Source: Maribacter arcticus
GTDB lineage: Bacteria; Bacteroidota; Bacteroidia; Flavobacteriales; Flavobacteriaceae
Assembly (NCBI RefSeq): GCF_900167935.1
Contig: NZ_FUYL01000002.1
Span: forward strand, 360,985-424,984
Reading direction: 5' to 3'
DNA: 64,000 bases
Shown here: in pieces, positions 9,856-19,071 of the stretch
How the letters are laid out: the number at the start of each line of letters is the position of its first letter
Position numbering within the stretch: position 1 is the first letter of the stretch
Notes under the pieces: model-generated
Databases searched by the model: none
Told to the model about the DNA's origin: nothing
The model's input: the letters and a program-made list of their open reading frames with translations, nothing else
Position numbers and translations under genes: made by a program

Positions 9856-10566
9856 TTATTTTTTATCAGGTCGTGTAGGCCTCATCTCTATCTTACTTGG
9901 TAATGTTCTTTCGTTCATTTTCAATAAATCTACCACCAATTGTCCGATATCTTCTGGTTGAATTTTCCATGCATCAGTTTCATCTGGCTCATGATTATTA
10001 AAATGTGTCGCTACAGACCCGGGCATTATTGTAGACACCTTAATATCATATTTTCTTAAGTCTAACATAGCTGCTTGGGTAAAGCCAACTACCCCAAATT
10101 TAGATGCATTATAACCAGCTCCGTTTGCAAAAAAATTAGTGCCCGCTAAACTCGCCAACGTTATATAATATCCCTTAGATTTTTTTAAAGCTTCAACAGA
10201 GGCTTTAAGGGAGTGAAAAACACCACTTAAGTTGGTATCTATCATTTGGTGCCATTCCTCATCTGTCATCTCATCAATTGGCGCAAAGTTACCTACACCG
10301 GCATTTGCCAAAACAACATCTACCTGACCCCATTTCTCCATAATTTTAGAAATGGCATTTTTTTCATCTGCCATTTTAGCTACATCAGAAACAATTCCCA
10401 ACACAGACACATTGTTGAAATCTTTTAAGGCTTCATCTACACTTTTTTGAGACCGTCCACTTATGGCTACTTTCATACCCTGACTCAATAATGCCTGAGC
10501 AACACCAAAACCAATACCTTTGGTGCCTCCGGTGATATAAGCCACTTTATTTTTTAAATCTTTCAT
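9856..10566 (-). CDS. Short-chain dehydrogenase/reductase
   Basis: 236 residues, a classical SDR. TGGTKGIG (12-19) binds the nicotinamide cofactor, NAG at 88-90 supports the fold, and Ser139, Tyr152 and Lys156 (YNASK) form the catalytic set. Substrate cannot be read from sequence. It is divergent from the sugar porter, with 117 bases between. That region holds a 13-base inverted repeat (AATCAA-T-TTGATT, about 10639-10651) that could be an operator. The C terminus is polar without a targeting signal, so the protein is cytosolic. Confidence 0.88.
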   Translation of the reverse strand: MKDLKNKVAYITGGTKGIGFGVAQALLSQGMKVAISGRSQKSVDEALKDFNNVSVLGIVSDVAKMADEKNAISKIMEKWGQVDVVLANAGVGNFAPIDEMTDEEWHQMIDTNLSGVFHSLKASVEALKKSKGYYITLASLAGTNFFANGAGYNASKFGVVGFTQAAMLDLRKYDIKVSTIMPGSVATHFNNHEPDETDAWKIQPEDIGQLVVDLLKMNERTLPSKIEMRPTRPDKK

Positions 10567-10683
10567 TGTTGTATTTTTAATTATACATACAAGTTACCAT
10601 TTATAGTATTTTATTGTTGTCGAATAAGAACAAGAATTAATCAATTTGATTGATTATATTTAACATTAACATAAATTTTAGAA

Positions 10684-12006
10684 ATGAACAGAATATTAGT
10701 TTGGTCTATCACTGTAGCGTTAGCAGGTTTTTTATTTGGTTTTGATACCGTAGTAATATCCGGTGCAGATAAACAATTACAAGCATTGTGGCACAGTTCT
10801 GATTCATTTCATGGTTGGGTAGTAATTTCTGGGGCTTTATGGGGTACCGTTCTTGGTGCTTTATTTGCCGGAATACCAACCAATAAATACGGTAGAAAAA
10901 ATACACTAATTTGGATAGGGGTCCTTTTTAGTATTTCTGCTATAGGTTCTGCTTTATCTAATGACCCAATCACCTTTGCTATCTTTAGATTTATTGGTGG
11001 TATTGGTGTAGGGGTATCTACCATCGCAGCACCTGCATATATTTCTGAAATTTCACCTGCTGACAAGAGAGGTAAACTAGTAGGTTTTTATCAATTCAGT
11101 TTAGTATTCGGTATTCTTATTGCCTTTCTTTCTAATTATATGCTTAGCGGATTAGGTGAAAATGCATGGCGTTGGATGGTTGGAGTTGAAGGTATTCCTG
11201 CTATTATTTATACTGTATTTGTCCTTACCGTTCCAAAGAGCCCAAGATGGTTAATAACCCAAGGGAGAATTGATGAAGCGAAAAAAGTATTATTACTTAT
11301 CGACCCAAACCAAGATGTAAATGAGGCTGTATCTCTAATACAGCAAGACGATAAAAACAACGTTACCGGTGAATCTATATTCATGAAAAAATATCGATTC
11401 CCCTTAATCCTAGCATTTTCTATTGCATTCTTTAATCAGCTATCTGGAATAAACGCATTCTTATACTATGCTCCACGTATTTTTGAAGAAGCTGGTTTAG
11501 GAGAAAGTACTGCCCTTTTAAGCAGTGTAGGTATTGGTGTAACCAATATGTTGTTTACATTATTAGGTATTAATTTAATTGACCGATTAGGCCGTAAACA
11601 ATTAATGTATATTGGCTCTATAGGCTATATTATTTCACTATCTCTTGTTGCGTGCGCTTTCTTTTTTGAGTGGCAAGGAATGGCTGTGCCAATCTTCTTA
11701 TTCTTATTTATAGCGGCTCATGCTATCGGACAAGGAAGTGTTATTTGGGTATTTATATCTGAAATATTTCCTAATCATTTACGCGGAAGCGGACAAGCTT
11801 TTGGATGCTCTGTACACTGGATTTTGGCTGCGGCCATACCAGCTGCTGTGCCGTTCTTATTTTCTACGATAGGCGCAGGCACCGTATTCTTATTCTTTGC
11901 CTTTATGATGGTGCTACAACTACTCTGGGTGCATTTTATGATGCCAGAAACAAAAGGTGTGTCTTTAGAGGAGCTAAGTAAAAAATTAATCAAGGAAAAG
12001 GCCTAA
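10684..12006 (+). CDS. Sugar porter family MFS transporter
   Basis: 440 residues with about 12 membrane segments. Family motifs are present: GFDTVVISG in helix 1, KYGRKN between helices 2 and 3, PESPRW-like PKSPRW after helix 6, QLSGINAFLYYAP in helix 7, DRLGRK, and PETKGVSLEEL at the C terminus. These mark sugar:proton symporters such as XylE or GalP. The exact sugar is unknown. The gene stands alone, and an oxidoreductase is divergent from it. Confidence 0.92.
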   Translation: MNRILVWSITVALAGFLFGFDTVVISGADKQLQALWHSSDSFHGWVVISGALWGTVLGALFAGIPTNKYGRKNTLIWIGVLFSISAIGSALSNDPITFAIFRFIGGIGVGVSTIAAPAYISEISPADKRGKLVGFYQFSLVFGILIAFLSNYMLSGLGENAWRWMVGVEGIPAIIYTVFVLTVPKSPRWLITQGRIDEAKKVLLLIDPNQDVNEAVSLIQQDDKNNVTGESIFMKKYRFPLILAFSIAFFNQLSGINAFLYYAPRIFEEAGLGESTALLSSVGIGVTNMLFTLLGINLIDRLGRKQLMYIGSIGYIISLSLVACAFFFEWQGMAVPIFLFLFIAAHAIGQGSVIWVFISEIFPNHLRGSGQAFGCSVHWILAAAIPAAVPFLFSTIGAGTVFLFFAFMMVLQLLWVHFMMPETKGVSLEELSKKLIKEKA

Positions 12007-12098
12007 AAATTTTATATCAAGGAGCTTAGAACTTTAGTGAATCATTTAGAAGACTATTGGGATTATGACAAACGTAAGCGGAGCAAACTGGAGTTGTA

Positions 12099-13031
12099 AT
12101 GAAGCCAAAGAATAAGCACAATCACAATGATTTAGGATTGGATACTAAAACGGTAGCCGAAGGTTACCGCGCACTAAATAAGGATGGCACCTTTAATGTA
12201 CGGAAACAAAATGTATCCTTTCTGGAACAACTTAATATCTTTCATTCCTTGGTCTCTATGTCTTGGTTGAAATTTTTGACCGTCCTTGCTCTAGGCTATT
12301 TTACCATCAATATTGTATTCGCGAGTCTATATTTGATTATTGGCATGGAGCATCTAACCGGAATCCATGGAACAACTCCACTTGACCAATTTACAGAAGC
12401 TTTTTTCTTTAGCGCACAAACCATCACCACCTTAGGATACGGCCAAGTTGCACCATTGAATTTGGCAGCCAATATGGTGGCAGCCACTGAATCCCTATTA
12501 GGCCTTTTATTATTTGCTTTGGCTACGGGTTTAATGTATGGTAGGTTTTCAAAACCCTATGCCACTATAAAATATAGTACCCATGCCGTAATAGCGCCGT
12601 ATCAGGAAATAAATGGTTTCATGTTCCGTGTAGTCAATCCTAAAAACAACCAGTTATTGGAAGTTGAAGTTTCCGTCACCCTTTCTTTAAAACGGGATAC
12701 TACAGACCTCAGGGATTTTCATTTGTTGGAATTGGAGCGCACCAAAGTGGTGTTTTTTCCTACCATGTGGACCATAGTTCATCCTATAACACCATCAAGT
12801 CCGTTATACGGACTTTCTGCCTCAGAAGTATTGATAAAAGACGCAGAATTTATTGTGATGATAAAGGCATTTGACGAATCCTTTTCCCAAACCGTGTATT
12901 CACGGTCTTCCTATAAAGCCCAAGAAATAAAATGGGGCGAAAAATTCACCTATTTAACCAAGCGTTATGGCACAGGGGTTTCCATAGATATCAGTAGTAT
13001 TGATGATACCCATACCGCTGATCTCAATTAA
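12099..13031 (+). CDS. Inward-rectifier potassium channel (KirBac type)
   Basis: 310 residues, normal for bacterial Kir channels. TM1 lies at about 57-81, the pore helix and selectivity filter TLGYG at 111-115, and TM2 at about 124-147. A cytoplasmic immunoglobulin-like beta domain follows (FMFRVVNPKNN, then FFPTMWTIVHPI and SPLYGLS, typical of the Kir C domain). It conducts K+ across the inner membrane. The start ATG overlaps the stop of a short open stretch (TAATG). First gene of the higher-GC segment. Confidence 0.92.
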   Translation: MKPKNKHNHNDLGLDTKTVAEGYRALNKDGTFNVRKQNVSFLEQLNIFHSLVSMSWLKFLTVLALGYFTINIVFASLYLIIGMEHLTGIHGTTPLDQFTEAFFFSAQTITTLGYGQVAPLNLAANMVAATESLLGLLLFALATGLMYGRFSKPYATIKYSTHAVIAPYQEINGFMFRVVNPKNNQLLEVEVSVTLSLKRDTTDLRDFHLLELERTKVVFFPTMWTIVHPITPSSPLYGLSASEVLIKDAEFIVMIKAFDESFSQTVYSRSSYKAQEIKWGEKFTYLTKRYGTGVSIDISSIDDTHTADLN

Positions 13032-13122
13032 GTCCTGAAAATTTTCTAAAGTGTTCCGTGTAAGAATAAACAAGACCCTAAAGTAAACGAATAGCTATGC
13101 CTTACTAAGCATACCTACGTTA

Positions 13123-14212
13123 CTAGTTTATTTTAACGCGATAGGTTATTCTAGGATTAATTATGACATCGGTAACACCATTGATTGTTGCCATGACAGG
13201 AACTCTAGCAGATACACAACCATTTTCCGATGCTTCTACATAAAAAGTGGTGGTTGCACTTATGCTGGGTGTCATAAAGGTAAATCCTGTGCCCAAGCTA
13301 GATCCTCCCGAAGCATTTGAAAACCAATTGAGTACACCTGAAGAGGCCATAGCGTTTAAAAGAACGGTACCAGAACCATTTCTTGAACCTGGAGTTGTAC
13401 TTGTTATTTGCGGTGTAGCCAAAACTATTGCCGTTACGGATTTAGTATTTGTATTTCCTGCGGAGTCCGTAATCGTTACCGTATAGGTATAATCCCCTTG
13501 AGCAAGACCCGAAACGGTTGCATCAGAAGTTGTAGCGGTAAATCCGTTAGGCCCGGTCCATAGAAAAGATGCGCCTGTAGCACCCGTACCGGATGGATTT
13601 GCATACAAATTCAAGATTTCACCTTCGCAAATTGGACTATCTGAGGTGGGCGAAACCGACAAAGAACCCCCGGATTCATTTAAATCCGTGAAATCATATT
13701 GAGCTCCTGCACCCCCGTTACAGGTAGAATAAACAGTGGCCCCTATAATCAATCTTTTTGAAGCACTACACGGTCTATCCGTTGCAAGTTCTCCCCCAGG
13801 ATTAATCTGGAATGAAGCTCCTGCCGGAAGCGATAAACTTACATTGGAAATCCATTCTGCATGCCCCCCCATTTGCAATAGTAACAAGTTGTGTATTAAG
13901 GCTTGATGTTCCACTTACATAAAAATTATCCAAGGCCGCCGTACCGTCGCCTATAAGTATAGAATTTATGGTATTTAAAATAGTGGAAGAAATAGAGACT
14001 GAATTACCGCCAATAATAAAGACGTCATTAGTGCCAGTAAGCTGGCCAGGATACGATGTTGCCGCACCCCAAGTGGTGCCATTATAGGTCTCCCAAATAC
14101 CAACACTTGTCCAGTTTCCAGAAGCTATCGATCTAAAATCCCCGGCTTGTTGGGCGTTTAAAACCGCTGCCCCAAAGATAAAAATTGTAATTAAGGTTAT
14201 ATATGCTTTCAT
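13123..14212 (-). pseudogene. Secreted Ig/PKD-like repeat protein, frameshifted in a G7 tract
   Basis: The N-terminal frame starts at 14212 with a signal peptide (MKAYITLITIFIFGAAVLNAQ) and runs to a C7 run on the plus strand at 13864-13870, then is lost. The second frame continues with GGHAEWISNVSLSLPAG and Ig-like modules to 13123. Six instead of seven G would join them into one protein of about 362 residues (IANGG followed by HAEW). Contents suggest a cell-surface or secreted protein with SprB-like or PKD-like domains. The C terminus (ITYRVKIN) is of a kind I associate with Flavobacteriaceae surface proteins. Sequencing error, phase variation and true decay are all possible. Confidence 0.75.
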
Positions 14213-14422
14213 TGGTAAATAGCATTCTTTTCGTTGCTATAAAACTATGATTATTCCTACAATGACCAGAATATATGTTGTGTAATGTATTTAAACTGTT
14301 GACTAAAAAATACACCTATTCCAATACCCTAAAAAGAGTGTATTTTACCGAGAAATTAAATGGTATCTCAAATCTAGGGCAACTTTTTATTATGGTAACC
14401 TTTCCCAGTTGTATTGAGGTTA

Positions 14423-16636
14423 CTATTTTTTATGTATTCGTATCGGCAAATCATACACTCGAGTGCCGCATGCCCTATAAACTGCATTCGCAATTGCAGC
14501 ACTAGTTGGGGGCATAGGAACTTCCCCAGCACCTGATACAGGCTCGTTTGGGCGGTCAATTATAGCCACTTCTACCTCCGGAATTTCTGAATGACGTAAA
14601 ATAGGATATGTTATCCAATCTGTACTGGTCACTTCATGGGGGTTGAAAGTCACCTGCTCTTTTAATGTCCAGCTAGCCGCTTGGATCATGCCGCCTTCGG
14701 TTTGATTGATGATACCATCCAAATTGATTACTTCCCCCACATCAACAGCTGCCCATAGTTTCAAAACCCGAACTTTACCATTTTCCTTATCCACAGACAC
14801 ATGAGCAGCAACTGCGGCATAGGCATCTGTGTTTTTGTATCTCATAAAGGCAAAGCCAATTCCCTCACCATCTTTACTTTTTAACGAAGCGGTCAATTCC
14901 ATTACTTTTTTAATAACTGCAATGCCCCTATCGTCATCCAAATGTTCCAAACGAAATTCCAAGGGATCTTTTCCTGCTTTCTCCGCCAATTCATCCATAA
15001 ATGACTCCACAGCAAAAATATTCGCAAAGGATCCTAAACTACGCAAAGAGGAAACTCTTAACGGGCCATCATAATAATGTGCCTTCAGCATTAAGTGCGG
15101 AATGCGGTAATATGGATCCGCGTTTCTATGACCCCCGGCTAAAAATCCTCGAGATTTCATTTGAAAAGGTTTTTCTAAATACCGGGCAGCCAATATAGTC
15201 CCCGCGTCACTATTAGGCCGTGTACTGTGCGAGTCTGTCCATACCTCTGATTTCCATGAATTTATTCTTCCATTCCTGTCCAGACTTGCCGCTAAATCAA
15301 TAATCATTGCCGGGCCATAAGGATCCCAAGATTGTTCATCATGTCTGGACCATTGTACTCTCACATGTCTTTTTGGATACTCTATTGCCAAAAGTGCTGC
15401 ATCGGTCGCAGCATCATCCGCTGTGCTATGGCCATAACATCCGGCCCCGGGAACACTAATTATATGGATCTTGTCAAGATCCATTTCTAGCATTGATGCT
15501 AATGCATCTCTCAAAGGATATATGCCCTGACTATGAGACCATACCTGTAATACCTCCCCATTGAACATTGCTATGGCACAAGCCGGCCCCATAGAACCAT
15601 GCATAAGGTAAGGTTTGGTATAGGTAGATTTAATTATTTGCGTATGTATTGTTTCCGTTTCAAAATCACCTTCGTTCCTAATCGTCTCTGGCTTATTGGC
15701 AATCTTTTTAATACGGGTAAACAAATTTTCTGTTTCGGGAAAAGGCGCAACGGTTGTCCACTGGGTATGCTTTTTAAGGTGCTTTTCGGCCTTTATGGCT
15801 TGATATTCCCTTTGGGCAATGACCCCTACAAAACTACCTAGGACCACTATTTTAAGCACCCCGGATACCTCCGCTTTTAATCCTGACGCATTAATTTGTA
15901 CTAGTTTGGATTCATATCCAGTGGGCCGAACTACCCTAGCATGCACCATATCTGGGAAACGTAAGTCCTGAATATAGGTAGCTTCCGCCTGAACCATTTT
16001 TTCAATATCCGGTCTTGGGATAGCTTTTCCAACATAACGGTATTCGGTCTTCTTTTTAAGTTGGATGGGGGTAGTTATTTCTCTTTCAAGTTGAACGCCT
16101 TCAAGAATTTCGGGGAATGTAAGGTACTTATTGCTGCCCCTTACCTTTACACGGCCATTATACAGTAAGAGTTCATCTACCTTGATGTCAAGCTTTTTAC
16201 TTGCGAGTTCCAGTAGTTCCATGCGAGCCGTGGCAGCGGCATAGCGAACGGACATCGCGCTGTTTTGAATCGACGCACTAGCGCCCGTGTAACCTTCATT
16301 AGGGGTAACCCCGGTCTCCGCTAGGTGGATTTCAACCTTATCCAAATCCATATCCAGCTCTTCTGCCGCCACCTGACGGATGGCTATTCGAATACCCTGT
16401 CCTAATTCTACCTTTCCCGATAATACACGAATATTGCCATCCTCCAGTACCTGTAACCAAGCATTCACATGGTTTTCCCTTCTCATACTACCCGGAAGGG
16501 TATCATTGTATGGAACTCTTTCCGCCATTATCTGGTCTTCTTCACCCAAACAACTGCTGAACAACGTAAAACCAATACTTACATAACCTAGGTCTTTGAA
16601 AAACCTTCTTCTAGATTCACTTGGAAAATTTGTCAT
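14423..16636 (-). CDS. Molybdopterin-binding subunit of an aldehyde/isoquinoline-type hydroxylase (IorB-like)
   Basis: 737 residues, xanthine-oxidase family large subunit. The N terminus SRRRFFKDLG followed by a hydrophobic stretch looks like a twin-arginine signal, and LFSSC could be a lipobox, so the enzyme is probably exported and perhaps lipid-anchored. Cofactor motifs include GQGIRIAIRQV, GASAS and GSMGPACAIA. The C-terminal SGAGEVPMPP carries the catalytic glutamate. With the 2Fe-2S subunit encoded just upstream it would hydroxylate an aldehyde or N-heterocycle; the substrate is unknown. No FAD subunit is nearby, as in the isoquinoline oxidoreductase type. Confidence 0.88.
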   Translation of the reverse strand: MTNFPSESRRRFFKDLGYVSIGFTLFSSCLGEEDQIMAERVPYNDTLPGSMRRENHVNAWLQVLEDGNIRVLSGKVELGQGIRIAIRQVAAEELDMDLDKVEIHLAETGVTPNEGYTGASASIQNSAMSVRYAAATARMELLELASKKLDIKVDELLLYNGRVKVRGSNKYLTFPEILEGVQLEREITTPIQLKKKTEYRYVGKAIPRPDIEKMVQAEATYIQDLRFPDMVHARVVRPTGYESKLVQINASGLKAEVSGVLKIVVLGSFVGVIAQREYQAIKAEKHLKKHTQWTTVAPFPETENLFTRIKKIANKPETIRNEGDFETETIHTQIIKSTYTKPYLMHGSMGPACAIAMFNGEVLQVWSHSQGIYPLRDALASMLEMDLDKIHIISVPGAGCYGHSTADDAATDAALLAIEYPKRHVRVQWSRHDEQSWDPYGPAMIIDLAASLDRNGRINSWKSEVWTDSHSTRPNSDAGTILAARYLEKPFQMKSRGFLAGGHRNADPYYRIPHLMLKAHYYDGPLRVSSLRSLGSFANIFAVESFMDELAEKAGKDPLEFRLEHLDDDRGIAVIKKVMELTASLKSKDGEGIGFAFMRYKNTDAYAAVAAHVSVDKENGKVRVLKLWAAVDVGEVINLDGIINQTEGGMIQAASWTLKEQVTFNPHEVTSTDWITYPILRHSEIPEVEVAIIDRPNEPVSGAGEVPMPPTSAAIANAVYRACGTRVYDLPIRIHKK

Positions 16637-16642
16637 TCATGA

Positions 16643-17110
16643 TTATTTAAAAGAGTTTGCAGCGATTTTGACGGCACGCACAATTCTGCTATGAGCACCA
16701 CAACGGCATAAGTTTAGCTCCAAGGCTTTTTTTATCTCCAATTCGTTGGGACTTGGATTTTTGTTCAACAAACCTACAGCTGCCATCACCATACCATTTA
16801 AACAATACCCACACTGCGCGGCTTGTTCCTTCACAAAAGCCTCCTGAACCGCATGCAGTTTACCGGTAGTTCCTGTAAGACCTTCCAAAGTGGTGATTTT
16901 AGATTGCCCAATACTGGAAACAGGCAACATACATGTTGTGGTAGCACGGCCATTTATCAACACCATACACGATCCGCACTGCGCTAGGCCACACCCAAAC
17001 TTAGGGCCATTGAGCTCAAGGTAATCCCTTAGGACATACAATAACGGTGTATCGGTGTCTGTATCTACGCTTTTTTGAATATTATTGATGTTCAGGTTAT
17101 AGTTAGGCAT
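16643..17110 (-). CDS. 2Fe-2S subunit of the molybdenum hydroxylase (IorA-like)
   Basis: 155 residues, full length. Cys40, Cys45, Cys48 and Cys60 bind a plant-type 2Fe-2S cluster. A second set (CGYC and CRC in the C-terminal helical domain) binds the cluster nearest the molybdenum. It passes electrons from the large subunit encoded six bases downstream, so the two form an operon. It lacks its own export signal and would be carried with the Tat-exported partner. The 167-base upstream region holds a 12-base palindrome GTTGAATTCAAC at 17210-17221. Confidence 0.93.
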   Translation of the reverse strand: MPNYNLNINNIQKSVDTDTDTPLLYVLRDYLELNGPKFGCGLAQCGSCMVLINGRATTTCMLPVSSIGQSKITTLEGLTGTTGKLHAVQEAFVKEQAAQCGYCLNGMVMAAVGLLNKNPSPNELEIKKALELNLCRCGAHSRIVRAVKIAANSFK

Positions 17111-17277
17111 AAGCAGATAGTTTGTCCCCTAATATAATTAAAGTGTTCTGAAATACGAATGGACAAAAACAAAACGTCCTTTAAAGATACATCTAGTGAC
17201 ATGTATGTTGTTGAATTCAACTAATGACAAAAGAGGCAATTAACGCCAAAATTTTAGAAATAAACCCAATTATTGCG

Positions 17278-18495
17278 CTATACAATTTTAGCGGGATTTA
17301 CCATTGAATTATTCAAAGGTAACGTGAATTTGAAATCACTTCCTTTTCCTACCTGACTTTCGACCCAAATGTTCCCGCCCAGCTTTTCCACAATTTCTTT
17401 GCAAAGGAATAATCCAAAGCCAGACCCTTTTTCATTGGCCGTACCAAGAGAGGAAATATTTGAAGATATACCAAATAGCTTTTTACGTGTTTCTTCTGCT
17501 ATCCCGATCCCATTATCTGAAATCGTAATTTCTACTTGATTTTGTTTTGAAGCAACGTAAACCTGTATTTTACCTCCTGGTTTTGTGAATTTGATTGCAT
17601 TTGAAATAAGATTCCGTAAAATTGTTTTGAACATTTCCTCATCCAGATACATTTCAATATCATCTGATTTAACCTTCTTTAAAGTAATATCCTTAGTTTT
17701 TGCAATGGAATTTGATTGTTCCAAGACTTCATGGATCATAGATGTCAGCCCTATTTTTTTTGATGTATAATTTACCTGTCCCGTTTGCGATTTTGCCCAA
17801 CGTAATAAATTATCAAGTAAGGTAAGAGCGCTTTTGGCCGTTGCATTAATCATATCCAAATACTGGTCAGCGCCTTCGACATCAACCTCCTTCGTGTTTT
17901 CAATTAAAAGTTCCGATAATGACAAAATATTAATAAATGGTCCCCTTAAATCATGACCGATTATAGAAAATAGTTTGTCTTTGGTAACATTTAGTTCTCT
18001 AAATTGAGCCTCGCTTTCCTTTAAGGCCAATTCTGCTTTTTTATAGTCGGTAATATCACGAATTACCCCAACAAGAAACTTTTCCCCATTAGAATCTATA
18101 AACCGCGACTTGCGGGTAGAAATTATTAAGGTTTCGCCTCCTCTTACGGTAAGTGACTCCTCATTTATATTTTCCAATCCATCGGAAAGGATCTGCTGAT
18201 CTATTTTTAAAAAACTTTCCCGCTCCTCAGGGGAAACATCCTTGGCAAGCGTTTTGCCAATTATATTGGCCCGTGGAAGATTAAAAAGTTCACAAAAAGC
18301 ATCGTTGACAATGAGTAACCTACTTTGGTCATCTTTTACAAAAACAGCATCCCCCATATTATTAAGGATAGTTTGGGTATGGTTTTCTATTTCTTCCTTG
18401 TTTTGAAATGAAGAATGTAATCGCAAAATTTCATTTTGCATCTTTAGTTCAACAATTTGTTCTTCTAATTCCTGAAGAGTCGATTTATCCCGCAT
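17278..18495 (-). CDS. PAS-domain sensor histidine kinase
   Basis: 405 residues, cytosolic with no membrane segment. Order: N-terminal coiled coil (about 5-35), PAS domain (about 42-150, ending in a PAC-like GVIRDITDYKKAE), HisKA dimerisation helix with phospho-acceptor His181 in IIGHDLRGP, then an HATPase domain (NLISNAIKF, DNGIGI, GSGFGLFLCKEIV). It senses an internal signal and phosphorylates a response regulator. No regulator gene is adjacent, so its partner is elsewhere. It lies beside the molybdenum hydroxylase and may or may not control it. Confidence 0.92.
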   Translation of the reverse strand: MRDKSTLQELEEQIVELKMQNEILRLHSSFQNKEEIENHTQTILNNMGDAVFVKDDQSRLLIVNDAFCELFNLPRANIIGKTLAKDVSPEERESFLKIDQQILSDGLENINEESLTVRGGETLIISTRKSRFIDSNGEKFLVGVIRDITDYKKAELALKESEAQFRELNVTKDKLFSIIGHDLRGPFINILSLSELLIENTKEVDVEGADQYLDMINATAKSALTLLDNLLRWAKSQTGQVNYTSKKIGLTSMIHEVLEQSNSIAKTKDITLKKVKSDDIEMYLDEEMFKTILRNLISNAIKFTKPGGKIQVYVASKQNQVEITISDNGIGIAEETRKKLFGISSNISSLGTANEKGSGFGLFLCKEIVEKLGGNIWVESQVGKGSDFKFTLPLNNSMVNPAKIV

Positions 18496-18940
18496 TTTTA
18501 AACATCCTTTTTAACTAAATAGAAAAATATCAGTTCATTGAAAACCAAATATACCAGATAAATGTATGAATGTTATATATTTTGTTTCAATGGTAATACA
18601 TTGATTTTAAGTGATGCATCATGGAAAACTGATTTTCCTAAAAATGGTTGCTTAAGTCATATTTGAAACCATGGATGCTAGTATCTATAAAAGGGTTAAA
18701 TTCTTGTTCTTTTATTGATGCTCTCCTTACTACAACCATTATTAGGTATATGGTTCCGTACTACACTATAAGGTTAAAGTGCATACTTAATTTTGTTGTT
18801 TTTAAGAAAGCAGTGAGTAATCTTTGGAAAGGATCTAACTTGAATAACATCAAATTTGATGTTACCCCTATTTTGCCTGCAAAAATTGTACAAATGAAAA
18901 AAGCTTCAAAAGTCAAAAACTCTTGAAGCCCTATATAATA
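18496..18940. other. Intergenic region between histidine kinase and tRNA-Ala
   Basis: No convincing gene. A minus-strand TATATTTG box (18546-18553) could serve the kinase gene, though no clear -33 element accompanies it. A small inverted repeat CATCAAATTTGATG sits at about 18848-18861, and the tRNA terminator is at 18897-18930. A 92-codon open frame here has atypical composition for a protein and is not called. Confidence 0.5.
18897..18930 (-). terminator. Terminator of tRNA-Ala
   Basis: On the minus strand GCTTCAA ... TTGAAGC with a loop of about 13 bases is followed by TTTTTT, starting about 10 bases after the encoded CCA end. Confidence 0.7.
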
Positions 18941-19017
18941 TGGTGGAGAATACCGGATTCGAACCGGTGACCTCTTGCCTGCCAGGCAAGCGCTCTAGCC
19001 AACTGAGCTAATCCCCC
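18941..19017 (-). tRNA. tRNA-Ala (anticodon GGC)
   Basis: 77 bases including the encoded CCA. The acceptor stem GGGGGAT pairs with ATTCTCC and includes the G3-U70 pair that identifies alanine tRNAs. The D arm has TAGCTCAGTTGG. The anticodon stem is CTTGC/GCAAG with loop CTGGCAG, giving anticodon GGC (reads GCC and GCT). The T arm has GGTTCGAATCC. It has its own promoter and terminator. Confidence 0.97.
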
Positions 19018-19033
19018 GCTTTTTAGAGTGGAT

Positions 19034-19064
19034 CAAAGGAAATACATTTTAGCATCGTATCAAA
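19034..19064 (-). promoter_or_regulatory. Promoter of tRNA-Ala
   Basis: On the minus strand TTTG (plus-strand 19061-19064), a 19-base spacer, then TTCCTTTG (19034-19041), seven of eight matches to TAnnTTTG. It lies between the stop of the USP gene and the tRNA. Confidence 0.65.
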
Positions 19065-19071
19065 GTACTAC

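Noticed and set aside
14275-14505. 76-codon plus-strand frame near the end of the molybdenum hydroxylase gene
   Set aside because: Overlaps the C-terminal coding end of a clear gene on the other strand and shows no protein-like features.
18648-18926. 92-codon plus-strand frame between the kinase and tRNA-Ala
   Set aside because: No domain, signal or family resemblance; it runs into the tRNA terminator and has no recognisable promoter or neighbour support.
12007-18940. Prophage or integrative element
   Set aside because: No integrase, structural phage genes or direct repeats of the tRNA 3' end were seen; only compositional hints of transfer remain.
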